Shown here: positions 16,919 through 24,534 of the stretch, piece after piece
Layout of the letters: each line of letters starts with the position of its first letter
Position numbering within the stretch: position 1 is the stretch's first letter
Source of the DNA: Bacteroidales bacterium
GTDB taxonomy: Bacteria; Bacteroidota; Bacteroidia; Bacteroidales; Muribaculaceae
DNA length: 64,000 nt
Assembly: GCA_004552485.1 (NCBI GenBank)
Contig: SFOH01000003.1
Location: 55,451 to 119,450 of the forward strand
Direction of reading: 5' to 3'
Translations under genes and position numbers: made by a program
Notes under the pieces: generated by a model
Seen by the model: the letters and a program-made list of their open reading frames with translations, nothing else
Told to the model about the DNA's origin: nothing
The model's database searches: none

Positions 16919-16933
16919 ACCCCGCTCAGGACT

Positions 16934-17884
16934 ATGGAGAAACTCAATATCCTTTTCCTGGGCGGCGCCAAGCGCGTGAGCATGGCGCGCCATTTCAAGC
17001 GGGCGGCGAGGGCCCTGGGCCGCGAGGCCGTGATTTTCTCGTATGAGATAAACCGGGACCTGCCCATCAGCACCGAGGGAACCGTCATTCAGGGCGTGCG
17101 CTACGGCGATTCACGCATCTACGACGACATGCGCCGCGTCTGCGAGGAGCACGACATCCACATCATCGTGCCCTTCATCGACGGCATGATCGACGTGGCC
17201 GACAACTTTGCGCGCATGGACGGTGTACACGTTTTCTCGCCCACCTGCGCCGTCGCCGCCGCCCTCTTCGACAAGGTCACCTGCGCGGCCCTCTTCGACA
17301 GCCACGCCATCCCCGCCCCCGCCACCTGGGGCCCCGGGCAGCCCGTCGTCACGCCCCTCATCGCCAAGCCGCGCCGCGGTTCGGCCTCCAAAGGCATCCG
17401 CTTTATCGACAGCGAGGAAGATCTCGAGGGTCTCGACCTCAACGAATACCTCATCCAGGAGCGCATCGACAACCGCCGCGAGCTCACCGTCGACTGCTAC
17501 TCGGCCGTGCGCAGCGCCGACATCCAAGTCTGCGCCTGCGTGCCTCGCGTGCGCAACGAGGTGGCCGGCGGCGAAGTGGTGCGCACCACCGTCATCCACT
17601 GGGACCGCGCCACCGAGCTGGTGCGAGACGTCATCGCCAAGCTCCACCTGCGCGGCGCCGTCACCGTCCAGCTCATCCACGACCTCGACCGTGACACACT
17701 CACCGTCATGGAAATCAACCCCCGCCTCGGCGGCGGTGCCGTCGCCAGTGTCTGCGCCGGTGCCGACCTCCCCGCCATGATCATCGCCGAGGCCCTCGGA
17801 CGCCCCGCGCCTGTCTGCGCCGACTGGCAGGACATGGTCGTTGCCCGCTATCTCGACGAGGTGGCCTTCCCTATTAACAAGTAA
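16934..17884 (+). CDS. ATP-grasp protein in the nonulosonic acid operon
   Basis: 316-residue cytoplasmic ATP-grasp ligase. An N-terminal pre-ATP-grasp domain (LGGAKRVSMARHFKR near 10-24) precedes the central domain: FDKVTCAALF, then AKPRRGSASKGI (glycine-rich ATP loop), and the metal site EINPRLGGGAVAS near 262-274. Related to CarB-like ATP-grasp ligases, which join a carboxylate to an amine through an acylphosphate. It sits 15 bp after a LegB-like gene and 6 bp before neuB, so it likely works on the same sugar or a donor in that pathway; the exact reaction is unknown. Confidence 0.8.
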   Translation: MEKLNILFLGGAKRVSMARHFKRAARALGREAVIFSYEINRDLPISTEGTVIQGVRYGDSRIYDDMRRVCEEHDIHIIVPFIDGMIDVADNFARMDGVHVFSPTCAVAAALFDKVTCAALFDSHAIPAPATWGPGQPVVTPLIAKPRRGSASKGIRFIDSEEDLEGLDLNEYLIQERIDNRRELTVDCYSAVRSADIQVCACVPRVRNEVAGGEVVRTTVIHWDRATELVRDVIAKLHLRGAVTVQLIHDLDRDTLTVMEINPRLGGGAVASVCAGADLPAMIIAEALGRPAPVCADWQDMVVARYLDEVAFPINK

Positions 17885-17890
17885 TAGACT

Positions 17891-18895
17891 ATGAATAAGT
17901 GCATTATCATTGCTGAAGCCGGTGTCAACCACAACGGCAACCTTGAGATGGCCCGCGAAATGGTGCGCGTGGCACGCGAGTGCGGCGCCGACTATGTCAA
18001 GTTTCAGACCGCTGTGCCTGAGCTGGTTATCTCCTCCATCGCCCCCAAGGCCGAGTACCAGGAAGAGACTACCGGCAAGGAAGAGAGCCAGCTGGAGATG
18101 TGCCGCGCCATCCACCTCCCCCTCAGCGACTATGCCGGCCTCGCCGAGCTGTGCCGCAGCGAGGGCATCGGATTCATGAGCACCCCCTTTGACCTCGTCT
18201 CCATCGACTGCCTCGCCCCGCTCGGCATGGACTTCTGGAAGATTCCCTCCGGCGAAATCACCAACCTGCCCTACCTACGCAAAATCGCCCACATCGGCGG
18301 CCGTGTCATCCTCAGCACCGGCATGTCGACACTCGCCGAGGTGGAGACCGCCGTCAAAGTGCTGGAAGACAACGGCATACCCCGCGAGGATGTCATTCTC
18401 CTCCACTGCACCACGCAATATCCCGCGCCCTACGCCAGCGTGAACCTGCGCGCCATGGACGCCCTGCGCACGCTCAACACCGGCGGCGTCGGCTATTCCG
18501 ACCACACCAAGGGCATCGAAGTGAGCGTGGCCGCCGCGGCCATGGGCGCCTGCGTCATCGAGAAACACTTCACCCTCGACAAGAACCTGCCCGGCCCCGA
18601 CCACCGCGCCTCGCTCGAACCTGCCGAACTGCGTGCCCTCGTCGACGCCGTCCGTCATGTCGAAGACGCCCTCGGCAGCGGCGTCAAAGAAGTGGCCGAC
18701 GCCGAAGCCCCCAACATTGTCGTGGCGCGCAAGAGCATCGTCGCCGCCCGCGACATCCGTGCCGGCGAAGTCTTCACCGAGGAGAACATCACCGTCAAGC
18801 GCCCCGGCAACGGCCTCTCGCCCATGCTCTGGGACAGCGTCATCGGCCGCACCGCCTCCCGCGCCTTCCCCGCCGACACCCTCATCACCCTCTAA
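17891..18895 (+). CDS. neuB: N-acetylneuraminate / legionaminate synthase family
   Basis: Condenses phosphoenolpyruvate with an N-acylated hexosamine to give a nine-carbon nonulosonic acid. N-terminal TIM barrel: IIIAEAGVNHNGNLEMA (residues 5-21), VKFQTAVPE, KIPSGEITNLPYL, LLHCTTQYP, GYSDHTKG and EKHFTLDKNLPGPDH. A C-terminal SAF antifreeze-like domain begins near 280 (IVAARDIRAGEVFTEENITVKRPG). 334 residues, standard. With a LegB-like dehydratase upstream, legionaminic acid or a relative is more likely than Neu5Ac. No CMP-transferase, aminotransferase or epimerase-hydrolase gene is in this window, so the pathway is completed elsewhere or incomplete. Confidence 0.93.
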   Translation: MNKCIIIAEAGVNHNGNLEMAREMVRVARECGADYVKFQTAVPELVISSIAPKAEYQEETTGKEESQLEMCRAIHLPLSDYAGLAELCRSEGIGFMSTPFDLVSIDCLAPLGMDFWKIPSGEITNLPYLRKIAHIGGRVILSTGMSTLAEVETAVKVLEDNGIPREDVILLHCTTQYPAPYASVNLRAMDALRTLNTGGVGYSDHTKGIEVSVAAAAMGACVIEKHFTLDKNLPGPDHRASLEPAELRALVDAVRHVEDALGSGVKEVADAEAPNIVVARKSIVAARDIRAGEVFTEENITVKRPGNGLSPMLWDSVIGRTASRAFPADTLITL

Positions 18896-19000
18896 CCCCT
18901 ACACATTGTTATATATAGGGCCAATTAGTCCAATAAGACCAATCAGGCTATTGGAGCACTATTTAATAAAGAACCAAAATCAAAAATTTGAGAGAAGAAT

Positions 19001-19669
19001 ATGAAGATTGCGATTGTAGCTGCGATGGATAAGGAGATGAGGCTGCTGGTGCCTCTGCTGGAGGATGAGGCCAGGGTGACGGTGAACGGCACGGTGTTCC
19101 ACACGGGCCGCATCGGTCGCCATGAGGCCGTCATCAGCAAATGCGGCATCGGCAAGGTGAACGCCGCCGTGGCAACACTCTCGCTGATAGACACTTTCCA
19201 CCCCGACCTGGTGGTGAACAGCGGCGTGGCCGGCGGCACGGGCGCGGCCGGTATCCTCGACGTGGTTGTGGCCGACGAGATCGCCTACCACGATGTGTGG
19301 TGCGGCCCGGGCACTGTCCCCGGTCAGGCGGCGGGCTTCCCCGCGCGTTTTCTCTGCGAGCTTGCGGCGAAGGTGCGCGAGCAGGTGCCCGGCGCAAAGG
19401 GCGGTCTGATTGCCTCCGGCGACGTGTTTGTCTCCGACCCGGCGGTGACGGCCCGAATCCTCGAGCTCTATCCCGACGCCGTGGCCGTGGACATGGAGAG
19501 CGCCGCCATCGCTCAGGTGTGCGCGCTGAAAAACGTGCCTTTCCTCTGCATCCGCGTCATCTCCGACACTCCCGGCGCCGCCGACAACATCGCCCAGTAC
19601 GAGAACTTCTGGGAGGATGCCCCGGCCCATACTTTCGCGGCCGTCCACGCTCTTCTTAAAGCACTCTAA
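19001..19669 (+). CDS. mtnN: 5'-methylthioadenosine / S-adenosylhomocysteine nucleosidase
   Basis: Cleaves adenine from S-adenosylhomocysteine and methylthioadenosine, relieving product inhibition of methyltransferases. Nucleosidase fold with Glu12 (AAMDKEM), SGVAGG ribose loop at 74-79, Glu166 in VDMESAA and catalytic Asp189 in RVISDTPG. 222 residues, normal. luxS starts 11 bp after its stop, so the pair turns SAH into homocysteine plus the AI-2 precursor. The 105-bp upstream gap after neuB is AT-rich; I see no clear TAnnTTTG there. Confidence 0.95.
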   Translation: MKIAIVAAMDKEMRLLVPLLEDEARVTVNGTVFHTGRIGRHEAVISKCGIGKVNAAVATLSLIDTFHPDLVVNSGVAGGTGAAGILDVVVADEIAYHDVWCGPGTVPGQAAGFPARFLCELAAKVREQVPGAKGGLIASGDVFVSDPAVTARILELYPDAVAVDMESAAIAQVCALKNVPFLCIRVISDTPGAADNIAQYENFWEDAPAHTFAAVHALLKAL

Positions 19670-19679
19670 CTCTCTGATT

Positions 19680-20162
19680 ATGGAAAAGATAGCCTCTTTC
19701 TGTGTGAACCATCTGGTGCTCGAGCCGGGAGTCTATGTCTCCCGTGTCGACCGGACTCCGTCCGGCGATGTGCTCACCACCTACGACATACGCATGACGG
19801 CTCCGAACCGCGAGCCGGCGCTTGACCCGCGCGTGCTCCATACGCTCGAGCACCTTGCGGCCACGTGGCTGCGCAACAACCCGGAGTGGCGCGACAAGGT
19901 CATCTACTGGGGTCCTATGGGCTGCTGCACAGGCTCTTACCTGATTCTGCAGGGCGAGCATGAGTCGCGCCGCGTGGCCGCGCTGATGCTGGAGATGTTC
20001 CGCTGGATTGCCGCCTACGAGGGCGAGATTCCCGGCGCTACGCCCCGCGACTGCGGCAACTGGTCGTTCACGGACCTTGACGGCGCGAAGGCCGCGGCCG
20101 CCCGCTATGCGGAGAATGTGCTGGAAAATATCGACGACGCTCACCTCCAATACGCTGACTGA
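19680..20162 (+). CDS. luxS: S-ribosylhomocysteine lyase, AI-2 synthase
   Basis: Splits S-ribosylhomocysteine into homocysteine and DPD, the precursor of autoinducer-2. Metal ligands form HTLEH (His54, His58, with Glu57) and Cys125 in DCGNW; catalytic Cys82 is in GPMGCCTGSY. The ATG at 19680 gives 160 residues, the family's usual length; an upstream in-frame ATG at 19617 lies within mtnN and is rejected. It follows mtnN by 10 bp and precedes an AlbA_2-domain gene by 5 bp. LuxS is not universal in Bacteroidota but is widespread. Confidence 0.96.
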   Translation: MEKIASFCVNHLVLEPGVYVSRVDRTPSGDVLTTYDIRMTAPNREPALDPRVLHTLEHLAATWLRNNPEWRDKVIYWGPMGCCTGSYLILQGEHESRRVAALMLEMFRWIAAYEGEIPGATPRDCGNWSFTDLDGAKAAAARYAENVLENIDDAHLQYAD

Positions 20163-20167
20163 CAGCC

Positions 20168-20839
20168 ATGAAGGACCTGAAGGCCGTCAAAGGCCGCTAT
20201 CTCATCCAGCGCCTCATCGAACAGGGCGAGCATGAGCAGCAGGACTTCAAGTTTGCCATCTCCGACGCCCGCAAGATTGCCCGCTCCGTCTCGGCTTTCG
20301 CCAACAACAGCGGCGGGTGTCTGCTCATCGGCGTCAAGGACAACGGCGCCATCGCCGGGGTGCGCAACGAGGAGGATGTCTACGTGGTGGAACAGGCGGC
20401 GCAGATGTGCTGCGAGCCGGCTCAGCCCATCACGTTCGAGGCGTTCAAGTGCGACCCGGGCGTGATTGTCATCCGCGCCACGGTGCCGCGTGCCGCGGAG
20501 CGACCGGTGCGTGTGCGCGAGGCCGACGGACGGCTGCGCGCCTACTATCGTGTTGCAGATGAGAACATTGCGGCGCATCCGCTGATGGTGCGCGCATGGA
20601 TGCTGCAGGCCGACGCGTCACCCTCGGACGAGCCGCTGATGCTGGACGGTTTCGCCCAGGAGATTCTTGCGGCGGTGCGTGGCGCCGACGAGCCTCTCGA
20701 TCCGTCGCAGCTGCCGATTATGATTCACCGCAGCGCGGCGGCCACGTCGGCTCTGGCCGCGCGGCTGCTGGCTTTAGGGCTGATTTCGTTCACATTCCAC
20801 GCTCCCTCGCACTCGTTCCGCCTCATTCCCGCAGAATAA
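20168..20839 (+). CDS. AlbA_2-domain putative nucleic-acid-binding protein
   Basis: 223 residues. The N-terminal 120 residues match the AlbA_2/Schlafen-type domain (PF04326): EQQDFKFAISDARKIARSVS, then AFANNSGGCLLIGVKDNG near 42-59. The C-terminal 80 residues look like a winged-helix-type domain (LPIMIHRSAAATSALAARLL). AlbA_2 proteins are often predicted DNA-binding transcriptional regulators. It is third in mtnN-luxS-this gene, five bases after luxS, so it may share regulation with AI-2 synthesis; function is inference. Its stop lies two bases from the stop of the convergent znuC, with no room for a terminator. Confidence 0.8.
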   Translation: MKDLKAVKGRYLIQRLIEQGEHEQQDFKFAISDARKIARSVSAFANNSGGCLLIGVKDNGAIAGVRNEEDVYVVEQAAQMCCEPAQPITFEAFKCDPGVIVIRATVPRAAERPVRVREADGRLRAYYRVADENIAAHPLMVRAWMLQADASPSDEPLMLDGFAQEILAAVRGADEPLDPSQLPIMIHRSAAATSALAARLLALGLISFTFHAPSHSFRLIPAE

Positions 20840-20841
20840 GC

Positions 20842-21531
20842 TCAGCACTCGTCGCAGTCGAGGTGAATGCCGTGGCGATGAGCGTGGCAGTGCGTGAGTG
20901 TGTGGTCGACGATGAAGTGGCGGTTGGCCATTCCGGAGATGGCGCTCATCTCGTGGGAGACAAGGACGATGGTGGTGGTGTGGGCCAGGCGCTCCATGAG
21001 TTCGTAGAGGTGGGCCTCGAAGCGTTTGTCGATGTATGACAGGGGCTCGTCGAGCACGAGGAGCTCGGGCTTCGAGATGATGGCGCGGCCGAGGAGTGCG
21101 CGCTGGAGCTGTCCGCCGCTGAGGGTGCCGATAGGCTTGCGGGCGTGCTCGCGCAGGCCGGTCTGCTCCATAGCGTCGTCGAAGAGGCGCTCGCGCTCGT
21201 CGCGGCTGAGGCCTTTGACGCCGAGGAGTCCGGAGCGGATGACGTCGGTGACGGTCACGGGGAAGTGGCTGTCAATCATGTTTTTCTGGGGCAGATAGCC
21301 GATGCGGAGGCCTTCGCGTCGCGTGACTGCGCCGCTGACGGGTTTGAGCAGACCGAGGAGAATGCGCAGCAGCGTGGTCTTGCCGCCGCCGTTGGGGCCC
21401 GTGATGGCTATGAAGTCGCCGGGGCAGACGTCGAGCGAGATGTTCTTGAGGGTGGTGACGCCGTCCCAGCCCATTGAGATGTGACTGAGGGTGATGAGGG
21501 GCGCAGCGGCGCCGGTTGCGGTGTTGCTCAT
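20842..21531 (-). CDS. znuC: Zinc/manganese ABC transporter ATP-binding protein
   Basis: ATPase of a metal import system at the inner membrane. Walker A GPNGGGKTT (45-53), signature LSGGQ (137-141), Walker B LLVLDEP (157-163) and the H-loop SHEMSA are intact. The last 25 residues are rich in His and Cys (HCHAHRHGIHLDCDEC), likely metal-binding. 229 residues. It overlaps znuA by 4 bp (ATGA). The permease gene that normally completes the set is absent: the next gene downstream is the convergent AlbA_2 gene. Confidence 0.92.
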   Translation of the reverse strand: MSNTATGAAAPLITLSHISMGWDGVTTLKNISLDVCPGDFIAITGPNGGGKTTLLRILLGLLKPVSGAVTRREGLRIGYLPQKNMIDSHFPVTVTDVIRSGLLGVKGLSRDERERLFDDAMEQTGLREHARKPIGTLSGGQLQRALLGRAIISKPELLVLDEPLSYIDKRFEAHLYELMERLAHTTTIVLVSHEMSAISGMANRHFIVDHTLTHCHAHRHGIHLDCDEC

Positions 21532-22424
21532 GGCTTGAGGGTGAGGGCGTTAACGATTTGGGAGAGAGCGTCTTCCCACTCGTAGACAAGGGGATTGATG
21601 GTGACCAGGCGCGTGCCCATCTGCTGATTGAGCGTCTGCGCCTGGCGCGAGTCGTAGTCGGTCTGGAAGAAGAAGACTTTCACGGAGTCGGCGCGGGCGT
21701 GGTCGACCGTCTCGGTGAGGCGCTGCGGCGACATCTCCTTGTTCTCGAAGCCGACGGCGACCTGCTCGAGGCCGTAGTCGCGTGCGAGGTAGCTGAGCGA
21801 GGGGTGCCAGATGGCGAAGGCGCGCGACGGGGCGGCGGTGAGGCGTGCCGAGAAAGCGCGGTCGAGCGAGTCGAGGCGTGCGTCGAGGCGGCGGTAATTA
21901 TCTGTGTAATAGTCTTTTGAGGCGCTGTCGAGGGCTACGACCTGCTCGTACATGTTGCGGGCTATGACGCGTGCGTTGCGGACCGACACGCACAGATGGG
22001 GGTCGCGCTCGAGGGCGGAGTGTTCGTGGGCGTGGGTCTCTTCGGCGTGTCCATGGTCATGTCCATGGTCATGTCCGTGGGTGCCGTAGATGGGCTCGAT
22101 GCCGGCGCTGACGTCCACCACCTTGACCGTTGCGGGCAGGGCCTCGGCGATGCGCTCCTCAAAGGGCATGGAGCCGGTGGTGAAGAATGCGCGGGCGTTT
22201 TCGGCCTCCATGCGCGAGCGCATGGTCGGGTCGAAGGTCTCGGGGTTGGCGCCCTTGCCGAGGAGTGTCACCACGTCGAAGCGGTCGCCCACGATTTCCT
22301 CGAGCATGGCGCGCTGGGGCTCGACGGAGACGGCCAGCGAGGGGCGCTGAGAGGAGCTGCCGCCGCAGGCGGTCAGCAAAAGTATGGCCAAAAGGCTGAA
22401 TAACAGTGCGATATGTCGGGTCAT
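21528..22424 (-). CDS. znuA: Zinc ABC transporter substrate-binding lipoprotein
   Basis: Captures Zn2+ (possibly Mn2+) in the periplasm. The lipobox LLLTAC gives lipidated Cys20. A His/Asp-rich loop spans 115-135 (THGHDHGHDHGHAEETHAHEH region), typical of ZnuA zinc loading. Other cluster A-I features are GKGANPETFDPTM near 57-68, DPHLCVSV near 141 and the AIWHPSLSYLARDYGL stretch with a metal-binding His. 298 residues, normal. First gene of znuA-znuC, with a -7 element at 22494-22501. Confidence 0.93.
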   Translation of the reverse strand: MTRHIALLFSLLAILLLTACGGSSSQRPSLAVSVEPQRAMLEEIVGDRFDVVTLLGKGANPETFDPTMRSRMEAENARAFFTTGSMPFEERIAEALPATVKVVDVSAGIEPIYGTHGHDHGHDHGHAEETHAHEHSALERDPHLCVSVRNARVIARNMYEQVVALDSASKDYYTDNYRRLDARLDSLDRAFSARLTAAPSRAFAIWHPSLSYLARDYGLEQVAVGFENKEMSPQRLTETVDHARADSVKVFFFQTDYDSRQAQTLNQQMGTRLVTINPLVYEWEDALSQIVNALTLKP

Positions 22425-22493
22425 GCGATTTCCGGTTTTGTCGGTTTGAAATTTTTAGGAAAAACACCGGTCGTTTTCGGGCTTTTTCTGTCA

Positions 22494-22501
22494 CAAAATT
22501 A
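22494..22501 (-). promoter_or_regulatory. -7 element of znuA-znuC
   Basis: TAATTTTG on the minus strand, 70 bp from the znuA ATG. The opposing yitT -7 element starts 24 bp away, so the two promoters overlap. A Zur site is plausible but I cannot identify one. Confidence 0.6.
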
Positions 22502-22524
22502 CTAAAAAATCAGGAATAAATGCG

Positions 22525-22532
22525 TAATTTTG
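22525..22532 (+). promoter_or_regulatory. -7 element of the yitT-like gene
   Basis: TAATTTTG (TAnnTTTG) on the plus strand, 91 bp before the ATG at 22623. No clear -33. Confidence 0.6.
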
Positions 22533-22622
22533 CATCTGTAATTAAAAAGCATCCACAAGACAGGGTGGGGGACCGGCTGATGCCGTCCCGGGCCGTGTCT
22601 CACCATTAGAAGAAAAAACTGA

Positions 22623-23708
22623 ATGAAATTTTCTGCAGACAAACTGTGGCGTTCCAGCCGCGACTACCTGTTCATCACCCTCGGAGTGGGCATCTATGCC
22701 TTTGGCTTCTGCGCGTTCATCCTGCCCCAGGGCGTGGTAATCGGCGGCCTCGCCGGTATCGGCACGCTGGTCTATCTGACGATGGGCATCCCCGTGGCCA
22801 TCACGCAGTATGTGCTCAACCTCCTGCTGCTGGCCCTGGCCTATAAGGTTGTGGGCAAGAAGTTTGTGCTGGGCACCATCTTCGGCGCCACGATGATTTC
22901 GGTGTGGGTGGGTATGTTCCAGCCCATGTTCGCCGACGGACTTGTCCACGGCGAGCCGTTCATGAACGTGGTGATCGGCGGCATGTTGTGCGGCCTGGGC
23001 ATCGGCTTCACCTTTGTCCACAACGGCAGCACGGGCGGCACGGACATCGTGGCCGCGATGGTCAGCAAGCACTCGAACGTCACCATTGGCCGCATGATTC
23101 TCTACACCGATGTGTTCATCATCTCCAGCGCCTACTTCCTCTACCACAATATCGACAAAATCGTGTACGGCTTCGTGGTGCTCTTCCTGGTGAGCTATCT
23201 CGCTGACCTGGTGATAAATACGAACCGTCAGGCCGTGCAGTTCACCATCATCTCGAAGAAATGGCGCGAGATTGCGACGGCCGTCAACAACGAGGCGTCG
23301 CGCGGCTGCACCGTCATGGACGGTGTGGGCTGGTACTCCAAGCAGCCGGTAAAAATCCTGATGGTTATGTGCCGCAAGATTGAGTCGGTGACGCTCTTCC
23401 GCATCATCAAAAGCATTGACTCTGACGCACTTGTCACTCAGGCCAACGTCAACGGCGTCTATGGCCTGGGCTTCGACCAGATCAAGGTGAAGATGCACGC
23501 CGAGCCCCATCACGAGGACATCGGCAAGAAGATCGACGCGGCCACACGCGCCGACTTCGGCGGCCATCACGCCAGCGCCCATGCCGGCGACGACGAAGTG
23601 CGTCCGCGTCTGACTCCCGGCCTTGACCCAGACGAATACCGCGAGGACGCTCACAGCCCCGAGGAGGACCTGCGCAAGTATTCCGGCCCCGGTTCGCCTA
23701 AAATGTAA
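22623..23708 (+). CDS. YitT-like membrane protein (DUF161/DUF2179)
   Basis: 361 residues. The first 210 carry about five transmembrane segments, starting with YLFITLGVGIYAFGFCAFIL (15-34) and including the family motif NGSTGGTDIVA near 138-148. A cytoplasmic DUF2179 domain follows (QAVQFTIISKKWREIATAV; GCTVMDGVGWYS). The last 65 residues are charged and His-rich (HHEDIGKK, GGHHASAHAGDD) and probably disordered. Function of the family is unknown. It is followed after 4 bp by an outer-membrane barrel gene. It is expressed divergently from znuA, which with the His-rich tail might suggest metal links, though that is speculative. Confidence 0.88.
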   Translation: MKFSADKLWRSSRDYLFITLGVGIYAFGFCAFILPQGVVIGGLAGIGTLVYLTMGIPVAITQYVLNLLLLALAYKVVGKKFVLGTIFGATMISVWVGMFQPMFADGLVHGEPFMNVVIGGMLCGLGIGFTFVHNGSTGGTDIVAAMVSKHSNVTIGRMILYTDVFIISSAYFLYHNIDKIVYGFVVLFLVSYLADLVINTNRQAVQFTIISKKWREIATAVNNEASRGCTVMDGVGWYSKQPVKILMVMCRKIESVTLFRIIKSIDSDALVTQANVNGVYGLGFDQIKVKMHAEPHHEDIGKKIDAATRADFGGHHASAHAGDDEVRPRLTPGLDPDEYREDAHSPEEDLRKYSGPGSPKM

Positions 23709-23712
23709 CTGT

Positions 23713-24471
23713 ATGAAACACAGAATTATAACAGGACTTGTAGCGCTCGTTGCCGCGCTGACCGTGTCGGCGCAGGAGGCGAAGGTGCCCTTCATGGACA
23801 AGGGGCGCCCATCGCAGTTCATGGAGGTGGGCGTCCACTTCGGCCTCGGCGCCAGCTCCATCGCTCAGAACTATAGCACGGCCATCCCCGACCTCAGCGA
23901 TTTCACGTTCACGCCCGGCGTGATGATGTCGTTCGGCGCCACCGCCAAGCTCCCCATCCGCAACTACCTGGCCATCGGCACCGGCCTCGACTTCAACATC
24001 AACAACTATTTCTGGAACATGACCATCCTGCACCCGCAGGCCGGCACGCTCAACGCCCTCACCCAGCGCCATCACTTCTACGACCTGAGCATCCCGCTGA
24101 CGCTCGACCTGCGCTTCAACGTGAGCAATAACGTGCGGTGGGACAGCGAGATAGGCGGTTATCTGACCTTCGGCCTCAGCGGCCGCACGCGCACCACCTC
24201 CTACCTCTCCTCCATCAACTCGCTGGGGCAGAGCCAGGTGACGGAGCTAACCTACCGCAAGGACTATTACAAGGAACCGGACGCCATCGTCAACGGCGTT
24301 GTGAACCTCGACTGGGGCGTGCACCTGGCCACGGGGCTGCTCATCGCCGACCACTACAGCGTGAAGGCCGTGATGCACGCCGGCTTGCGCGACATTGCCC
24401 GCAACTTCGGCGTCCTGGACATTCATAACCACACGCTCAACGTCTCCTTCCGGGTCGGATATGTCTTCTGA
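23713..24471 (+). CDS. Outer-membrane beta-barrel protein
   Basis: 252 residues from the ATG at 23713, four bases past the YitT-like gene. Residues 1-20 form a signal peptide (MKHRIITGLVALVAALTVSA). The rest alternates hydrophobic and polar residues with aromatic girdles (NNYFWNMTI, YDLSIPLTLDLRFN) and ends with the C-terminal strand NVSFRVGYVF, terminating in an aromatic residue as expected for BAM substrates. It resembles the PorT/OmpW-like small barrels of Bacteroidota but I do not recognise a specific family. Confidence 0.8.
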   Translation: MKHRIITGLVALVAALTVSAQEAKVPFMDKGRPSQFMEVGVHFGLGASSIAQNYSTAIPDLSDFTFTPGVMMSFGATAKLPIRNYLAIGTGLDFNINNYFWNMTILHPQAGTLNALTQRHHFYDLSIPLTLDLRFNVSNNVRWDSEIGGYLTFGLSGRTRTTSYLSSINSLGQSQVTELTYRKDYYKEPDAIVNGVVNLDWGVHLATGLLIADHYSVKAVMHAGLRDIARNFGVLDIHNHTLNVSFRVGYVF

Positions 24472-24534
24472 ACCGGGCCGCGACGGAGCGCCGACGAGTT
24501 ACCATGTGGGCGTAACTCTCTAAAATTCAACGTA

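Noticed and set aside
22542..23861. Minus-strand open frame of 439 codons over the YitT-like gene
   Set aside because: Antisense shadow of the YitT-like gene, which has clear transmembrane pattern and promoter.
24496..24518. GAGTTAC-GTAACTC hairpin before bioA
   Set aside because: Short stem with no T-run; could be a weak attenuator but there is too little evidence. BirA operator not seen.
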